64,000 nt of DNA from contig NZ_CP015849.1 of assembly GCF_001654495.1 (NCBI RefSeq), positions 6,117,001-6,181,000 on the forward strand, given 5' to 3'. This document shows positions 47,497 to 55,073 of the stretch, piece by piece. The number at the start of each line of letters is the position of its first letter. The first letter of the stretch is position 1. Source of the DNA: Streptomyces sp. SAT1 (GTDB lineage: Bacteria; Actinomycetota; Actinomycetes; Streptomycetales; Streptomycetaceae). A program made the position numbers and the translations under genes. The notes under the pieces were generated by a model. The model searched no databases, was not told the origin of the DNA, and saw only the letters and a list, made by a program, of their open reading frames with translations.

Positions 47497-48063
47497 TCAG
47501 CCGGTCAGCTCCCGGACATACCGCACCTCCGGCACGGCGACACCGTCGACGTCGGAGGAGTCGACCGCGCCGTCGGCACGGAACCCGGCGCGTTCGTAGA
47601 AACGCCGAGCGCGGGCGTTGCCCTCCACCACCCACAGGGACATCCGCCGGTGGCCGGCCGCGGCGCACCGGCGCATGGACTCCGTCAGCAGCGCGTACCC
47701 GATGCCGTGGCCATGCCGGCGCACGTCGACGTAGAGGGCGTACAACTCGGCGCCTCCGGTCGTGCCTTCGCCGTCCCGGCAGGGGCCGTGGCAGGCCCAG
47801 CCGAGGACTTCGCCGTCGTCGCCCGGCTGCCCCGACCGCCCCGGCGGGCCGGGAGGTGCCCCGACGGCGACCAGGTCGGTCGTCCCGCTGTCGTGCCGCG
47901 CGAGGAGTGCGCGGCGCAGCTCGGCGTCCCGCTCCACGCTGAGCGCGTCCAGGAAGGAGCGCGGCATCAGGTCCCGGTACGCGGTGCGCCAGCCGTGGAC
48001 GCGGATCTCGGCCACGCGGTCGCAGTCGGCGAGGGCCATCTCGCGCACCCGGGGTCCGCTCAC
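47497..48063 (-). CDS. GNAT-family N-acetyltransferase
   Basis: A 188-residue acetyltransferase. The acetyl-CoA loop is VDVRRHGHGIGYALLTESM (motif A, R-x2-G-x-G/A). MSLWVVEGNARARRFYERAG is the usual motif B ending in N-x-x-A-x-x-F-Y. A variable loop with low-complexity Pro/Gly (APPGPPGRSGQPG) sits in the middle. The substrate is unknown. GTG is the start, four bases after the upstream ridA stop, and a run of three GTGAGCGG copies surrounds the junction. Likely co-transcribed with ridA. Confidence 0.88.
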   Translation of the reverse strand: MSGPRVREMALADCDRVAEIRVHGWRTAYRDLMPRSFLDALSVERDAELRRALLARHDSGTTDLVAVGAPPGPPGRSGQPGDDGEVLGWACHGPCRDGEGTTGGAELYALYVDVRRHGHGIGYALLTESMRRCAAAGHRRMSLWVVEGNARARRFYERAGFRADGAVDSSDVDGVAVPEVRYVRELTG

Positions 48064-48067
48064 CCGC

Positions 48068-48466
48068 TCACCCGCTCACGACCGCGAACGCCTCGATCTC
48101 CATCAGGAATTCGGGGCGCACCAGGGCGGCGACCTGGACGGCGGAGGAGGCGGGGAGGCGGTCGTCGGGTATGTGGGCGGCGCGGGCCGTGCGGATGGCG
48201 GGGAGGTGGGCGATGTCCGTGACGAAGTAGGTGAGTTTGACGACGTCGTCGAAGCCGGCGCCCGCGGCGGCCAGGCAGCGGCGCAGGTTCTCGAAGACCT
48301 GGCGGGCCTGGGCCGCCGGGTCGCCCTCGCCGACCAGCCGCCCGTCCTCGTCCAGGGCGAGCTGGCCCGAGACGGCGACGAGGCGGCCGGTGCCCATGAC
48401 GACGTGGGAGTACGGGGGTGCGGGGGCGACGCCCTCGGGCGCGGGAATTCTGGTCAGCTCGCTCAT
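48068..48466 (-). CDS. RidA-family protein
   Basis: A 132-residue member of the RidA/YjgF/UK114 family, which hydrolyses reactive enamine/imine intermediates from PLP enzymes, although many relatives have other roles. The central RLVAVSGQLALDEDGRLVGE and RQVFENLRRCLAAAGAGFDD are characteristic. The conserved Arg usually near residue 105 (in Rid proteins of the archetype) appears replaced by a longer C-terminal block, so it may be an Rid paralogue. The ATG at 48466 is preferred, because one at 48484 lacks a binding site. Confidence 0.82.
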   Translation of the reverse strand: MSELTRIPAPEGVAPAPPYSHVVMGTGRLVAVSGQLALDEDGRLVGEGDPAAQARQVFENLRRCLAAAGAGFDDVVKLTYFVTDIAHLPAIRTARAAHIPDDRLPASSAVQVAALVRPEFLMEIEAFAVVSG

Positions 48467-48532
48467 GCCCCCATGGTGGACCATGGGTGTGACAGCCGGA
48501 CCCCGCCCCCGCCCCGAGGGTGCGTCAGGTGG

Positions 48533-50131
48533 TCAGCCGCGGAAGCGGACCAGGTCGTGCAGGGCCGCGGCCCCGCGCGCCCCACCCGTGCCGTGCGCGG
48601 GCGCCGCGGCCTTGCCGCTCAGCGGTTTCGGGTCGGGCGTCTTCGGGCACACGGCGTCGGCCGCCGCGCCGCCTTGGGCGCGCGGCACGGTGCCGTCGCG
48701 CAGATACGCCGCCAGATGCCCGTCCAGGCAGGTGTTCCCGCTCAGCGTGACGCCGTGGTTGCCGCCGCCCTCCTCGACGACCAGCCGGGACCCGGCCAGC
48801 ATCCGGTGCACCCGTACCCCGCCCTCGTACGGCGTGGCGGCGTCGTCGGTCGCCTGGAACAGGAGCACCGGCGGCAGCGCGTCGTTGGCGATGTCCACCG
48901 GACGCTCGGCGGATACCGGCCAGAACGCGCACGGCGCGTTGTACCAGGCGTTGTTCCAGGCCATGAACGGCGCCTTGTCGTGCACCGCCCAGGTGTCCGC
49001 GCGCCACTGCCGCCAGTCGCGCGGCCAGGCGGCGTCACGGCACTGCACCGCCGTGTAGACGCTGTAGCCGTTGTCCCCGGAGGCGTCCACGGCGCCGAGG
49101 TCGTCGTAGGCCGCGACCAGCGCGTCGCTCTTCCCGTCCTTCGCGTACGCGGCGAACGCCTGGGCGAGCAGCGGCCAGTAGCCGTTGTAGTAGCCGCCGG
49201 GCATGAAGGTGTCCTCCAGTTCGGAGGCGCCCACCTTCCCGCCCGCGGGCTCGCGTGCGAGCGCCGCCCGCATCGCGTACCACTTCGCCTCGACCACCGC
49301 CGGATCGGTGCCCAGCCCGTAGGCGGCGTCGTTGCGGGCGACCCAGGCCAGGAACGCCCGGTGGCGGGCGTCGAACGCCACGTCCTGCCGCAGGTTGTCC
49401 TCGTACCAGATCCCGGCCGGGTCGACGACCGAGTCCAGCACCAGGCGGCGCACCCGGTGCGGGTACAGCTTGGCGTACACCGCGCCGAGGTAGGTGCCGT
49501 AGGAGTAGCCGAAGTAGCTGAGCCGCGGCGCCCCGAGGGCCTCGCGGACGGCGTCCATGTCCCGGGCCGCGTCCACGGTGTCGATGTGGGGCAGCACGCT
49601 CGCGTACTTGCGCGCGCAGGCGTCGGCGAAGGAGCGCACCCGCGCGAGGCCGGCCTGTTCGAGGGCCGGGGTGGCGGGCACCGAGTCCGGGCGCACCGCC
49701 TTGAAGTGGCCCGGCGCGCAGTCCAGTGCCGGGCCGCTCTCGCCCACCCCGCGCGGGTCGAAGCCGACGACGTCGTACTGGGCCGCGACCGCCTTCGGCA
49801 GCGCCGAGGCGACGAAGGCGGCGAGGGAGAGCCCGCTGCCCCCGGGTCCGCCGGGGTTGACCAGCAGCGGGCCCTGAGAGGTGTGCGCGGTGTGCGGGAT
49901 GCGGGTCAGTGCCAGCGAGACCTGCCGCCCGGACGGGGCGCGGCGGTCCAGCGGCACCCGCACGGTGCCGCACTGGAGGGTCGGACGGTCGGTGGTGCCG
50001 CACTTCTTCCAGCTGATCCCGGCGGCCGGGGCGGCTGCGGGGTGCGCGGTGCGCGCGTCGGCGGGGGCGGCGGTGACAGAGCCGGCCACGACGAGCGCGG
50101 CACCGCACAGTACGGCGGCGCGTCTTCTCAT
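48533..50131 (-). CDS. Secreted alpha/beta hydrolase, probable tripeptidyl aminopeptidase
   Basis: A 532-residue exported hydrolase of the Streptomyces tripeptidyl aminopeptidase (Tap/SlpD-E-like) type. It has a signal peptide (MRRRAAVLCGAALVVAGSVT). The nucleophile Ser lies in YFGYSYGTYLGA, the acid in QATDDAATPYEGG and the His in EEGGGNHGVTLSG. The oxyanion region is LVNPGGPGGSG and VGFDPRGVGES. It would act on peptides outside the cell. The ATG at 50131 follows GGGAGGAC. The final Gly/Pro-rich tail is non-conserved. Confidence 0.9.
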   Translation of the reverse strand: MRRRAAVLCGAALVVAGSVTAAPADARTAHPAAAPAAGISWKKCGTTDRPTLQCGTVRVPLDRRAPSGRQVSLALTRIPHTAHTSQGPLLVNPGGPGGSGLSLAAFVASALPKAVAAQYDVVGFDPRGVGESGPALDCAPGHFKAVRPDSVPATPALEQAGLARVRSFADACARKYASVLPHIDTVDAARDMDAVREALGAPRLSYFGYSYGTYLGAVYAKLYPHRVRRLVLDSVVDPAGIWYEDNLRQDVAFDARHRAFLAWVARNDAAYGLGTDPAVVEAKWYAMRAALAREPAGGKVGASELEDTFMPGGYYNGYWPLLAQAFAAYAKDGKSDALVAAYDDLGAVDASGDNGYSVYTAVQCRDAAWPRDWRQWRADTWAVHDKAPFMAWNNAWYNAPCAFWPVSAERPVDIANDALPPVLLFQATDDAATPYEGGVRVHRMLAGSRLVVEEGGGNHGVTLSGNTCLDGHLAAYLRDGTVPRAQGGAAADAVCPKTPDPKPLSGKAAAPAHGTGGARGAAALHDLVRFRG

Positions 50132-50246
50132 GCGTCCTCCCAGGACGGAGAGGCTGCGGACCGCGCGTCCCGCGATCCTCGCCGCATCGTCCCGGAAGGC
50201 GCCTCCGGTGCGCCGCATTATGAACCTTATTGACCCGATTGGTCGG

Positions 50247-50272
50247 GCCGGTGCCCTCGAACGATCACCGGC
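50247..50272 (-). terminator. Hairpin after the radical SAM gene
   Basis: GCCGGTG (50247-50253) pairs with CACCGGC (50266-50272), 7 bp with a 12-nt loop, just past the radical SAM stop on the minus strand. The rest of 50132-50278 is the upstream region of the alpha/beta hydrolase and shows only CATAAT at 50217-50222 as a possible -10. Confidence 0.5.
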
Positions 50273-50278
50273 ACCGTC

Positions 50279-51400
50279 TCAGAGGAGCGAGAGCTGTACG
50301 GGTTCGCTCGGCCCGGCCGTGTCCGCCGGATGCGCGAGCGGCCGGTCCGGGCGGATGCGGCGGGCCGCTCCCGCGCGCGCGGGGCCGATGCCGTACTCCT
50401 GGGCCAGTTCGTGCACCTGGCCGGTGATGCGGCGCTGGTACCACTTGGGGGCATAGGAGCCGTCGGCGTACAGGCGCTCGTAGCGGCGCACCAGATGCGG
50501 GTGGTGCGCGGCGAGCCAGGCCATGAACCATTCGCGGGCGCCGGGCCGCAGGTGCAGCGTCAGCGGTGTGACGGAGGTGGCGCCCGCCGCCGCGATCGCC
50601 CGCACCGTGGCCCGCAGCTGGGCCGGGTCGTCACCGAGGAAGGGGATCACCGGCGCCATCAGCACCCCGCAGCCGATGCCGTGCTCGCCGAGGGTGCGCA
50701 CGACGTCCAGGCGGCGTTCCGGCGCGGGCGTGCCGGGCTCCACGGTGCGCCACAGCCCGGGGTCGGTGAAGCCCACGGAGACCGAGATGCCCACGTCGGT
50801 GACCTCGTTGGCCTGCTTCAGCAGATCGAGGTCGCGCAGGATCAGCGTGCCCTTGGTCAGGATCGAGAACGGGTTCGCGTGATCGCGCAGCGCGGAGATG
50901 ATGCCGGGCATCAGCCGGTAGCGGCCCTCGGCGCGCTGGTAGCAGTCGACGTTGGTGCCCATCGCGATGTGCTCGCCCCGCCAGCGGCGGGCGGAGAGCT
51001 GGCGGCGCAGCAGCTCGGGGGCGTTCACCTTGACCACGATCTGGGTGTCGAAGCCGAGGCCCGTGTCCAGGTCCAGATAGCTGTGCGTCTTGCGGGCGAA
51101 GCAGTAGACGCACGCGTGCGTGCAGCCCCGATAGGGGTTGACCGTCCATTCGAACGGCATCCGGGAGGCGCCGGGCACCCGGTTGACGATCGAACGGGCC
51201 CGGACCTCGTGGAAGGTGATCCCGGCGAATTCCGGGGTGTCGAACGTGCGGACCGTGACCGCGTCGGCGCCGAACAGCGCCGCGTCCGCCCGGCCGTGTT
51301 CGACGGCGGGCTCGCCGGGGTCCCGGGAGTCTGCCGGTTCTGCCGGGCCCGCCGGGTCTTCGGGGTTCACGGGGCCCGCTGTGAGGTTGTCCCAGCGCAT
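50279..51400 (-). CDS. Radical SAM protein, Rv2578c family (SPL-like)
   Basis: A 373-residue radical S-adenosylmethionine enzyme. The iron-sulfur ligands are in RGCTHACVYCFARKTHSY, i.e. Cx3Cx2C. It belongs to the group of Rv2578c-like proteins within COG1533 (DNA repair photolyase / spore photoproduct lyase-like). Further blocks are GTNVDCYQRAEGRYRLMPGI and FSILTKGTLILRDLDLLKQA. The N-terminal 55 residues are a low-complexity extension. A LexA-type box lies in its promoter, consistent with a DNA repair role. The ATG follows GAGGAGGCGTC. The reaction is unknown. Confidence 0.88.
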   Translation of the reverse strand: MRWDNLTAGPVNPEDPAGPAEPADSRDPGEPAVEHGRADAALFGADAVTVRTFDTPEFAGITFHEVRARSIVNRVPGASRMPFEWTVNPYRGCTHACVYCFARKTHSYLDLDTGLGFDTQIVVKVNAPELLRRQLSARRWRGEHIAMGTNVDCYQRAEGRYRLMPGIISALRDHANPFSILTKGTLILRDLDLLKQANEVTDVGISVSVGFTDPGLWRTVEPGTPAPERRLDVVRTLGEHGIGCGVLMAPVIPFLGDDPAQLRATVRAIAAAGATSVTPLTLHLRPGAREWFMAWLAAHHPHLVRRYERLYADGSYAPKWYQRRITGQVHELAQEYGIGPARAGAARRIRPDRPLAHPADTAGPSEPVQLSLL

Positions 51401-51426
51401 GACGCCTCCTCGGTAGCACTGCCCAC

Positions 51427-51444
51427 AGAATAGAACACTTGTTC
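51427..51444 (-). promoter_or_regulatory. LexA-type SOS box on the -10 region of the radical SAM gene
   Basis: GAACACTTGTTC (51433-51444) has GAAC-N4-GTTC, the core of the actinobacterial SOS box. On the minus strand it directly abuts TATTCT (51427-51432), a good -10 box with the gene start 27 bases further. A LexA dimer would cover the promoter. I see no other SOS box in the window. Confidence 0.65.
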
Positions 51445-51604
51445 CCTTGATCGTGCGGACGACCGCGGCCGGGCCGTTCCGGCACCGTTCCCGATCGCCC
51501 CGCGCGCCGGGTCCGATCACTTGCCGCACCCCGATTTGGGTGCCCGGCGAGCGGGGTGGTTGGCTTGCCCCCCACCCTGAGAACGGATGTCCTGGAGGAA
51601 CCCC

Positions 51605-52048
51605 ATGGCGCAGGTCGAGGCCACTACGGAGCGGGTCGTCGCGGCGGACGCGGAGAAGGTGTTCGACGCCCTCGCCGACTACAGCGGCACCCGCGGGCGG
51701 CTGCTGCCCCAGCACTTCAGCGAGTACGAGGTACGCGAGGGCGGCGACGGCGAGGGCACCCTCGTCCACTGGAAGCTCCAGGCCACCAGCAAGCGGATCC
51801 GCGACTGCCTCCTGGAGGTCAGCGAGCCCACCGACGGCGAACTGGTCGAGAAGGACCGCAACTCGTCCATGGTGACCACCTGGCGGGTCACCCCGGCCGG
51901 CGAGGGCAGCTCCCGGGTCGTCGTCACCACCACCTGGCAGGGCGCGGGCGGTATCGGCGGCTTCTTCGAGAAGACGTTCGCCCCCAAGGGCCTCGGCCGG
52001 ATCTACGAAGCCCTGCTCGCCAACCTCGCCACCGAGGTCGAGAAGTAG
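51605..52048 (+). CDS. SRPBCC-family (polyketide cyclase/START fold) protein
   Basis: A 147-residue helix-grip protein. VVAADAEKVFDALADYSG starts the fold, and the strand blocks EGTLVHWKLQATS and VTTWRVTPAGEGSSRVVVTT are typical. The C-terminal helix KGLGRIYEALLANLATEVEK closes the cavity. Such proteins bind hydrophobic ligands; no specific function can be assigned. The ATG at 51605 is 7 bases after GGAGG; the ATG at 51587 would place the site inside the gene. It diverges from the radical SAM gene. Confidence 0.85.
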   Translation: MAQVEATTERVVAADAEKVFDALADYSGTRGRLLPQHFSEYEVREGGDGEGTLVHWKLQATSKRIRDCLLEVSEPTDGELVEKDRNSSMVTTWRVTPAGEGSSRVVVTTTWQGAGGIGGFFEKTFAPKGLGRIYEALLANLATEVEK

Positions 52049-52224
52049 CACCGCCGGGGCAACTCGCCTCTTCCCCGCCCATGTTGACTCCTTCACCGGT
52101 TCGGGTGATCTCCGTACCGCCCCGCCCGGCGCCGTAACCCGGCGCGCTGTCCGCAGTTGTCGCTTTACGCGCGCAATCCGCGCGAGTGCGACGAGCGCGA
52201 CGGTGCGACGAGGGAGAAGGACAC

Positions 52225-54669
52225 GTGGGCGGGATCACTCTGGCGCAGGACGAACCGGTCGCGGCGCGGGCCGGGACCCGCGCCGCGACCGGTCCGCATC
52301 CCGTCGCGGCCGGCCCGGACCCCGCCGCGCCCCCGGCCGGCGCCGACGCCCTCAGCCCGCGGCGGGTCCGGCTGGTCTTCGTCGGTCTGATGCTCGCGCT
52401 GCTGCTGGCCGCCCTGGATCAGATGATCGTCGCCACCGCGCTCCCCAAGGTCGTCGGGGAACTGCACGGCCTGGACAAGATGTCGTGGGCGATCACCGCC
52501 TATCTGCTCACGGCCACCGTGGGACTGCCCGTCTACGGCAAGCTCGGCGACCTGGTCGGCCGCAAGGGCGTCTTCCAGTTCGCCATCGCGGTCTTCGTCA
52601 TCGGCTCCGCGCTGGCCGGCCGGGCGCAGAGCATGGACCAGCTGATCGCCTACCGCGCCGTGCAGGGGCTCGGCGCCGGCGGTCTGATGATCGGCGTCCA
52701 GGCGATCATCGCGGACATCGTGCCGCCCCGGCAGCGCGGCCGGTTCATGGGGCTCATCGGCGCCGCCTTCGGACTGGCCTCCGTCGCCGGACCCCTGCTC
52801 GGCGGCTACTTCACCGACCACCTCTCCTGGCGCTGGTGCTTCTACGTCAACGTGCCCTTCGGCCTGGTCACGCTGCTCGTCGTCACCCTGGTGCTGAAGC
52901 TGCCCCGGCCGCGCACCAGGGCGCGCTTCGACTTCCTCGGCACCCTGCTGCTCGGCGCCGCCTCCACCTGCGCGGTCCTGCTGACCAGCTGGGGCGGCAC
53001 GGAGTACGCCTGGGGGTCCCGCGTCATCCTGGGCCTGGGCGCGGGCGCCGCCGCCGCCAGCGTCCTCTTCGTCGTCGCCGAGCGCTTCGCCGCCGAGCCC
53101 CTGATCCCGCTGCGGCTCTTCCGCGACTCCGTCTTCAACATCAGCGGCCTGGTCGGCCTGGTCATCGGCGTCGCCCTGTTCGGCGCGGCCAGCTATCTGC
53201 CGACCTTCCTCCAGATGGTCGACGGCGCCTCGGCCACCGAGTCCGGACTGCTGATGCTGCCCATGATGGGCGGCATCGTGGTGGCGTCGATCGTCTCCGG
53301 CCAGCTCATCAGCCACACCGGCCGCTACCGGATGTACCCGCTGCTCGGCAGCGCCCTGTCCGCCGTCGGCATGTGGCTGCTGTCCCGTCTGGAGGTCGAC
53401 ACCTCCCGCGCGGCGTACAGCCTGTGGATGGCCGTCCTCGGCGCCGGGATCGGCCTGGTGATGCCGGTCCTCGTGCTCGCCGTGCAGAACTCCGTGCGCC
53501 CCGCCGACCTCGGCACCGCGACCAGCGCCAACAACTACTTCCGGCAGATCGGCGGCAGCGTCGGCGCCGCCGTCTTCGGCACCCTCTTCGCCGGCCGCCT
53601 CGCCGACGCCCTGCGCGAGCGCCTGCCCGCGCGCGCGGGCGCCGCCCTCCCCGACCCCGAGTCGATCACCCCCCAGACGGTCCGCGCGCTGCCGCCGGCC
53701 CTGCGCGACGCCTACATCCGGGCGTACGCCGACGCCATGCCGCGCATCTTCCTCTATCTGGTCCCGGTGCTCGTCCTCGGCCTGATCATCGCCTTCTTCC
53801 TCAAGGAGAAACCGCTGGTGTCCCACAACACCCACGCCCCGGCCGCCTTCGAGACCGAGCCGGTGGCGTACGTCCCCGCCGACGTGCCGCCGGCCCGGGT
53901 GCCCCACCCGGTCGGAGTCCCCGTGTGCGGCACGGTGCAGCACGCGGACGGGACCGTCGTGCCGCGCGCGGCCCTCACGCTGATCGACGTCGGCGGCCTC
54001 CAGATCGGGCGGGGCGCGAGCGGCGAGGACGGCCGGTACGCGCTGTCCACGCCGGGCAGCGGCTCGTACGTCCTGATCGCCTCGGCCGGCGGCCACCAGC
54101 CGCAGGCCGTCTCGGTGACCGTCGGCGAGCGCCCCGTGGAACTCGACGTGGTCCTCGGCGGCGCCGGACGCCTGGCGGGCACCGTGTGCACCGCGGACGG
54201 CAGCCCGGTGCGCGAGGCCACCGTCACCCTCACCAATGTGCACGGCGAGGTCGTCGCCAGCACCCGCAGCGGACGCGAGGGCGGCTACGTCATCACGGAG
54301 CTGGTCGCGGGGGAGTACACCCTCGCCGCCAGCGCGCCCGCCTTCCGCCCGGCCGCGCTGCCGGTCAGCGTGCAGGCCGCCCGCGAGACCCGCCAGGACG
54401 TCGAGCTGGCGGGCGGCGCCGTACTGCGCGGCACCGTACGGGCGAGCGGCGGCCGTGTCGTCGAGGACGCGCGCGTGACGCTGCTCGACGCGGCGGGCAA
54501 CGTCGTCGACACACTCACCACCGGACCCGACGGAACGTTCCGGTTCGTGGACCTGTCCTCCGGCGAGTACACCGTGATCGCGGCCGGGTACCCGCCGGTC
54601 GCCACGGTGCTCCAGGTCGCGGGCGGCGGACGCACCGAACGCGATCTCCAGCTCGGTCACGAGGACTGA
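52225..54669 (+). CDS. MFS exporter (DHA2/EmrB type) fused to carboxypeptidase-regulatory-like domains
   Basis: An 814-residue fusion. Residues about 45-535 are a 14-segment drug:H+ antiporter of the EmrB/QacA type: motif A GKLGDLVGRKGVF, motif C-like GLASVAGPLLGGYFTDHLSWR. After the last segment comes a C-terminal region of about 260 residues with three repeats of a beta-sandwich of the CarboxypepD_reg/Cna-B-like type. Each repeat contains (V/L)xGTVxxxDGxxV and a DGxYxL-like phrase (GEDGRYALST, GREGGYVITEL, GPDGTFRFVDL). The GTG follows AGGGAGAAGG. The C-terminal domain faces the cytoplasm if the count of 14 is right. Confidence 0.87.
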   Translation: MGGITLAQDEPVAARAGTRAATGPHPVAAGPDPAAPPAGADALSPRRVRLVFVGLMLALLLAALDQMIVATALPKVVGELHGLDKMSWAITAYLLTATVGLPVYGKLGDLVGRKGVFQFAIAVFVIGSALAGRAQSMDQLIAYRAVQGLGAGGLMIGVQAIIADIVPPRQRGRFMGLIGAAFGLASVAGPLLGGYFTDHLSWRWCFYVNVPFGLVTLLVVTLVLKLPRPRTRARFDFLGTLLLGAASTCAVLLTSWGGTEYAWGSRVILGLGAGAAAASVLFVVAERFAAEPLIPLRLFRDSVFNISGLVGLVIGVALFGAASYLPTFLQMVDGASATESGLLMLPMMGGIVVASIVSGQLISHTGRYRMYPLLGSALSAVGMWLLSRLEVDTSRAAYSLWMAVLGAGIGLVMPVLVLAVQNSVRPADLGTATSANNYFRQIGGSVGAAVFGTLFAGRLADALRERLPARAGAALPDPESITPQTVRALPPALRDAYIRAYADAMPRIFLYLVPVLVLGLIIAFFLKEKPLVSHNTHAPAAFETEPVAYVPADVPPARVPHPVGVPVCGTVQHADGTVVPRAALTLIDVGGLQIGRGASGEDGRYALSTPGSGSYVLIASAGGHQPQAVSVTVGERPVELDVVLGGAGRLAGTVCTADGSPVREATVTLTNVHGEVVASTRSGREGGYVITELVAGEYTLAASAPAFRPAALPVSVQAARETRQDVELAGGAVLRGTVRASGGRVVEDARVTLLDAAGNVVDTLTTGPDGTFRFVDLSSGEYTVIAAGYPPVATVLQVAGGGRTERDLQLGHED

Positions 54670-54705
54670 CCCGTGCCGCCCGTGATCCACAGGTGACCCC
54701 CGGGC

Positions 54706-54765
54706 GGCCCGGGACCCGGCGGCCCGGGACCCGGCGGCCCGGGACCCGACGGCCCGGGACCCGGC
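54706..54765. repeat. Four 15-bp tandem repeats after the MFS gene
   Basis: Four copies of GGCCCGGGACCCGGC (one with GAC at the end) lie in tandem just past the MFS stop. The unit contains the palindrome CCCGGG, so the array can fold and may stop transcription. The following 240 bp up to 55000 hold no gene or clear promoter. Confidence 0.75.
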
Positions 54766-55000
54766 GGGCCGGTGCCGCGGCGGCACGGTACCGTCGAGCC
54801 CCGGGCCGCCGCCCCGGCGTACGGTGAAGTACCGCCCGGCGGGCCGCAGTTCGCGCCCCCGCGCCGCGCGGCCGACCCGCGTGCGCGCCGACGCGCGGCG
54901 GGCGTGCCCGGCGGCGGACGGACGCGCGGTCCGCGACCCAGCGTGTCAGCGGAGCGGCGTATTGTCGCATTGACGTAGTTTGAAGGGGGCGGGGGCCGGT

Positions 55001-55032
55001 GCGGACCCTACGGGTTGTAGGGTGGCGTCCGC
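55001..55032 (+). promoter_or_regulatory. Leader hairpin before the GT2/CDP-glycerol transferase gene
   Basis: ACCCTAC (55005-55011) and GTAGGGT (55017-55023) form a perfect 7-bp stem with a 5-base loop. GCGG (55001-55004) and CCGC (55029-55032) can close an outer stem around a 5-base bulge. It stands 41 bases before the GTG at 55074 and could affect transcript stability or translation. No known riboswitch fits. Confidence 0.45.
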
Positions 55033-55073
55033 CCCATCGCAAACCCCCCACGGTACAGAGACGAGAGGTGGCC

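Noticed and set aside
54706..54765. CRISPR-like tandem units
   Set aside because: The copies are directly adjacent with no spacer, so they are a simple tandem repeat.
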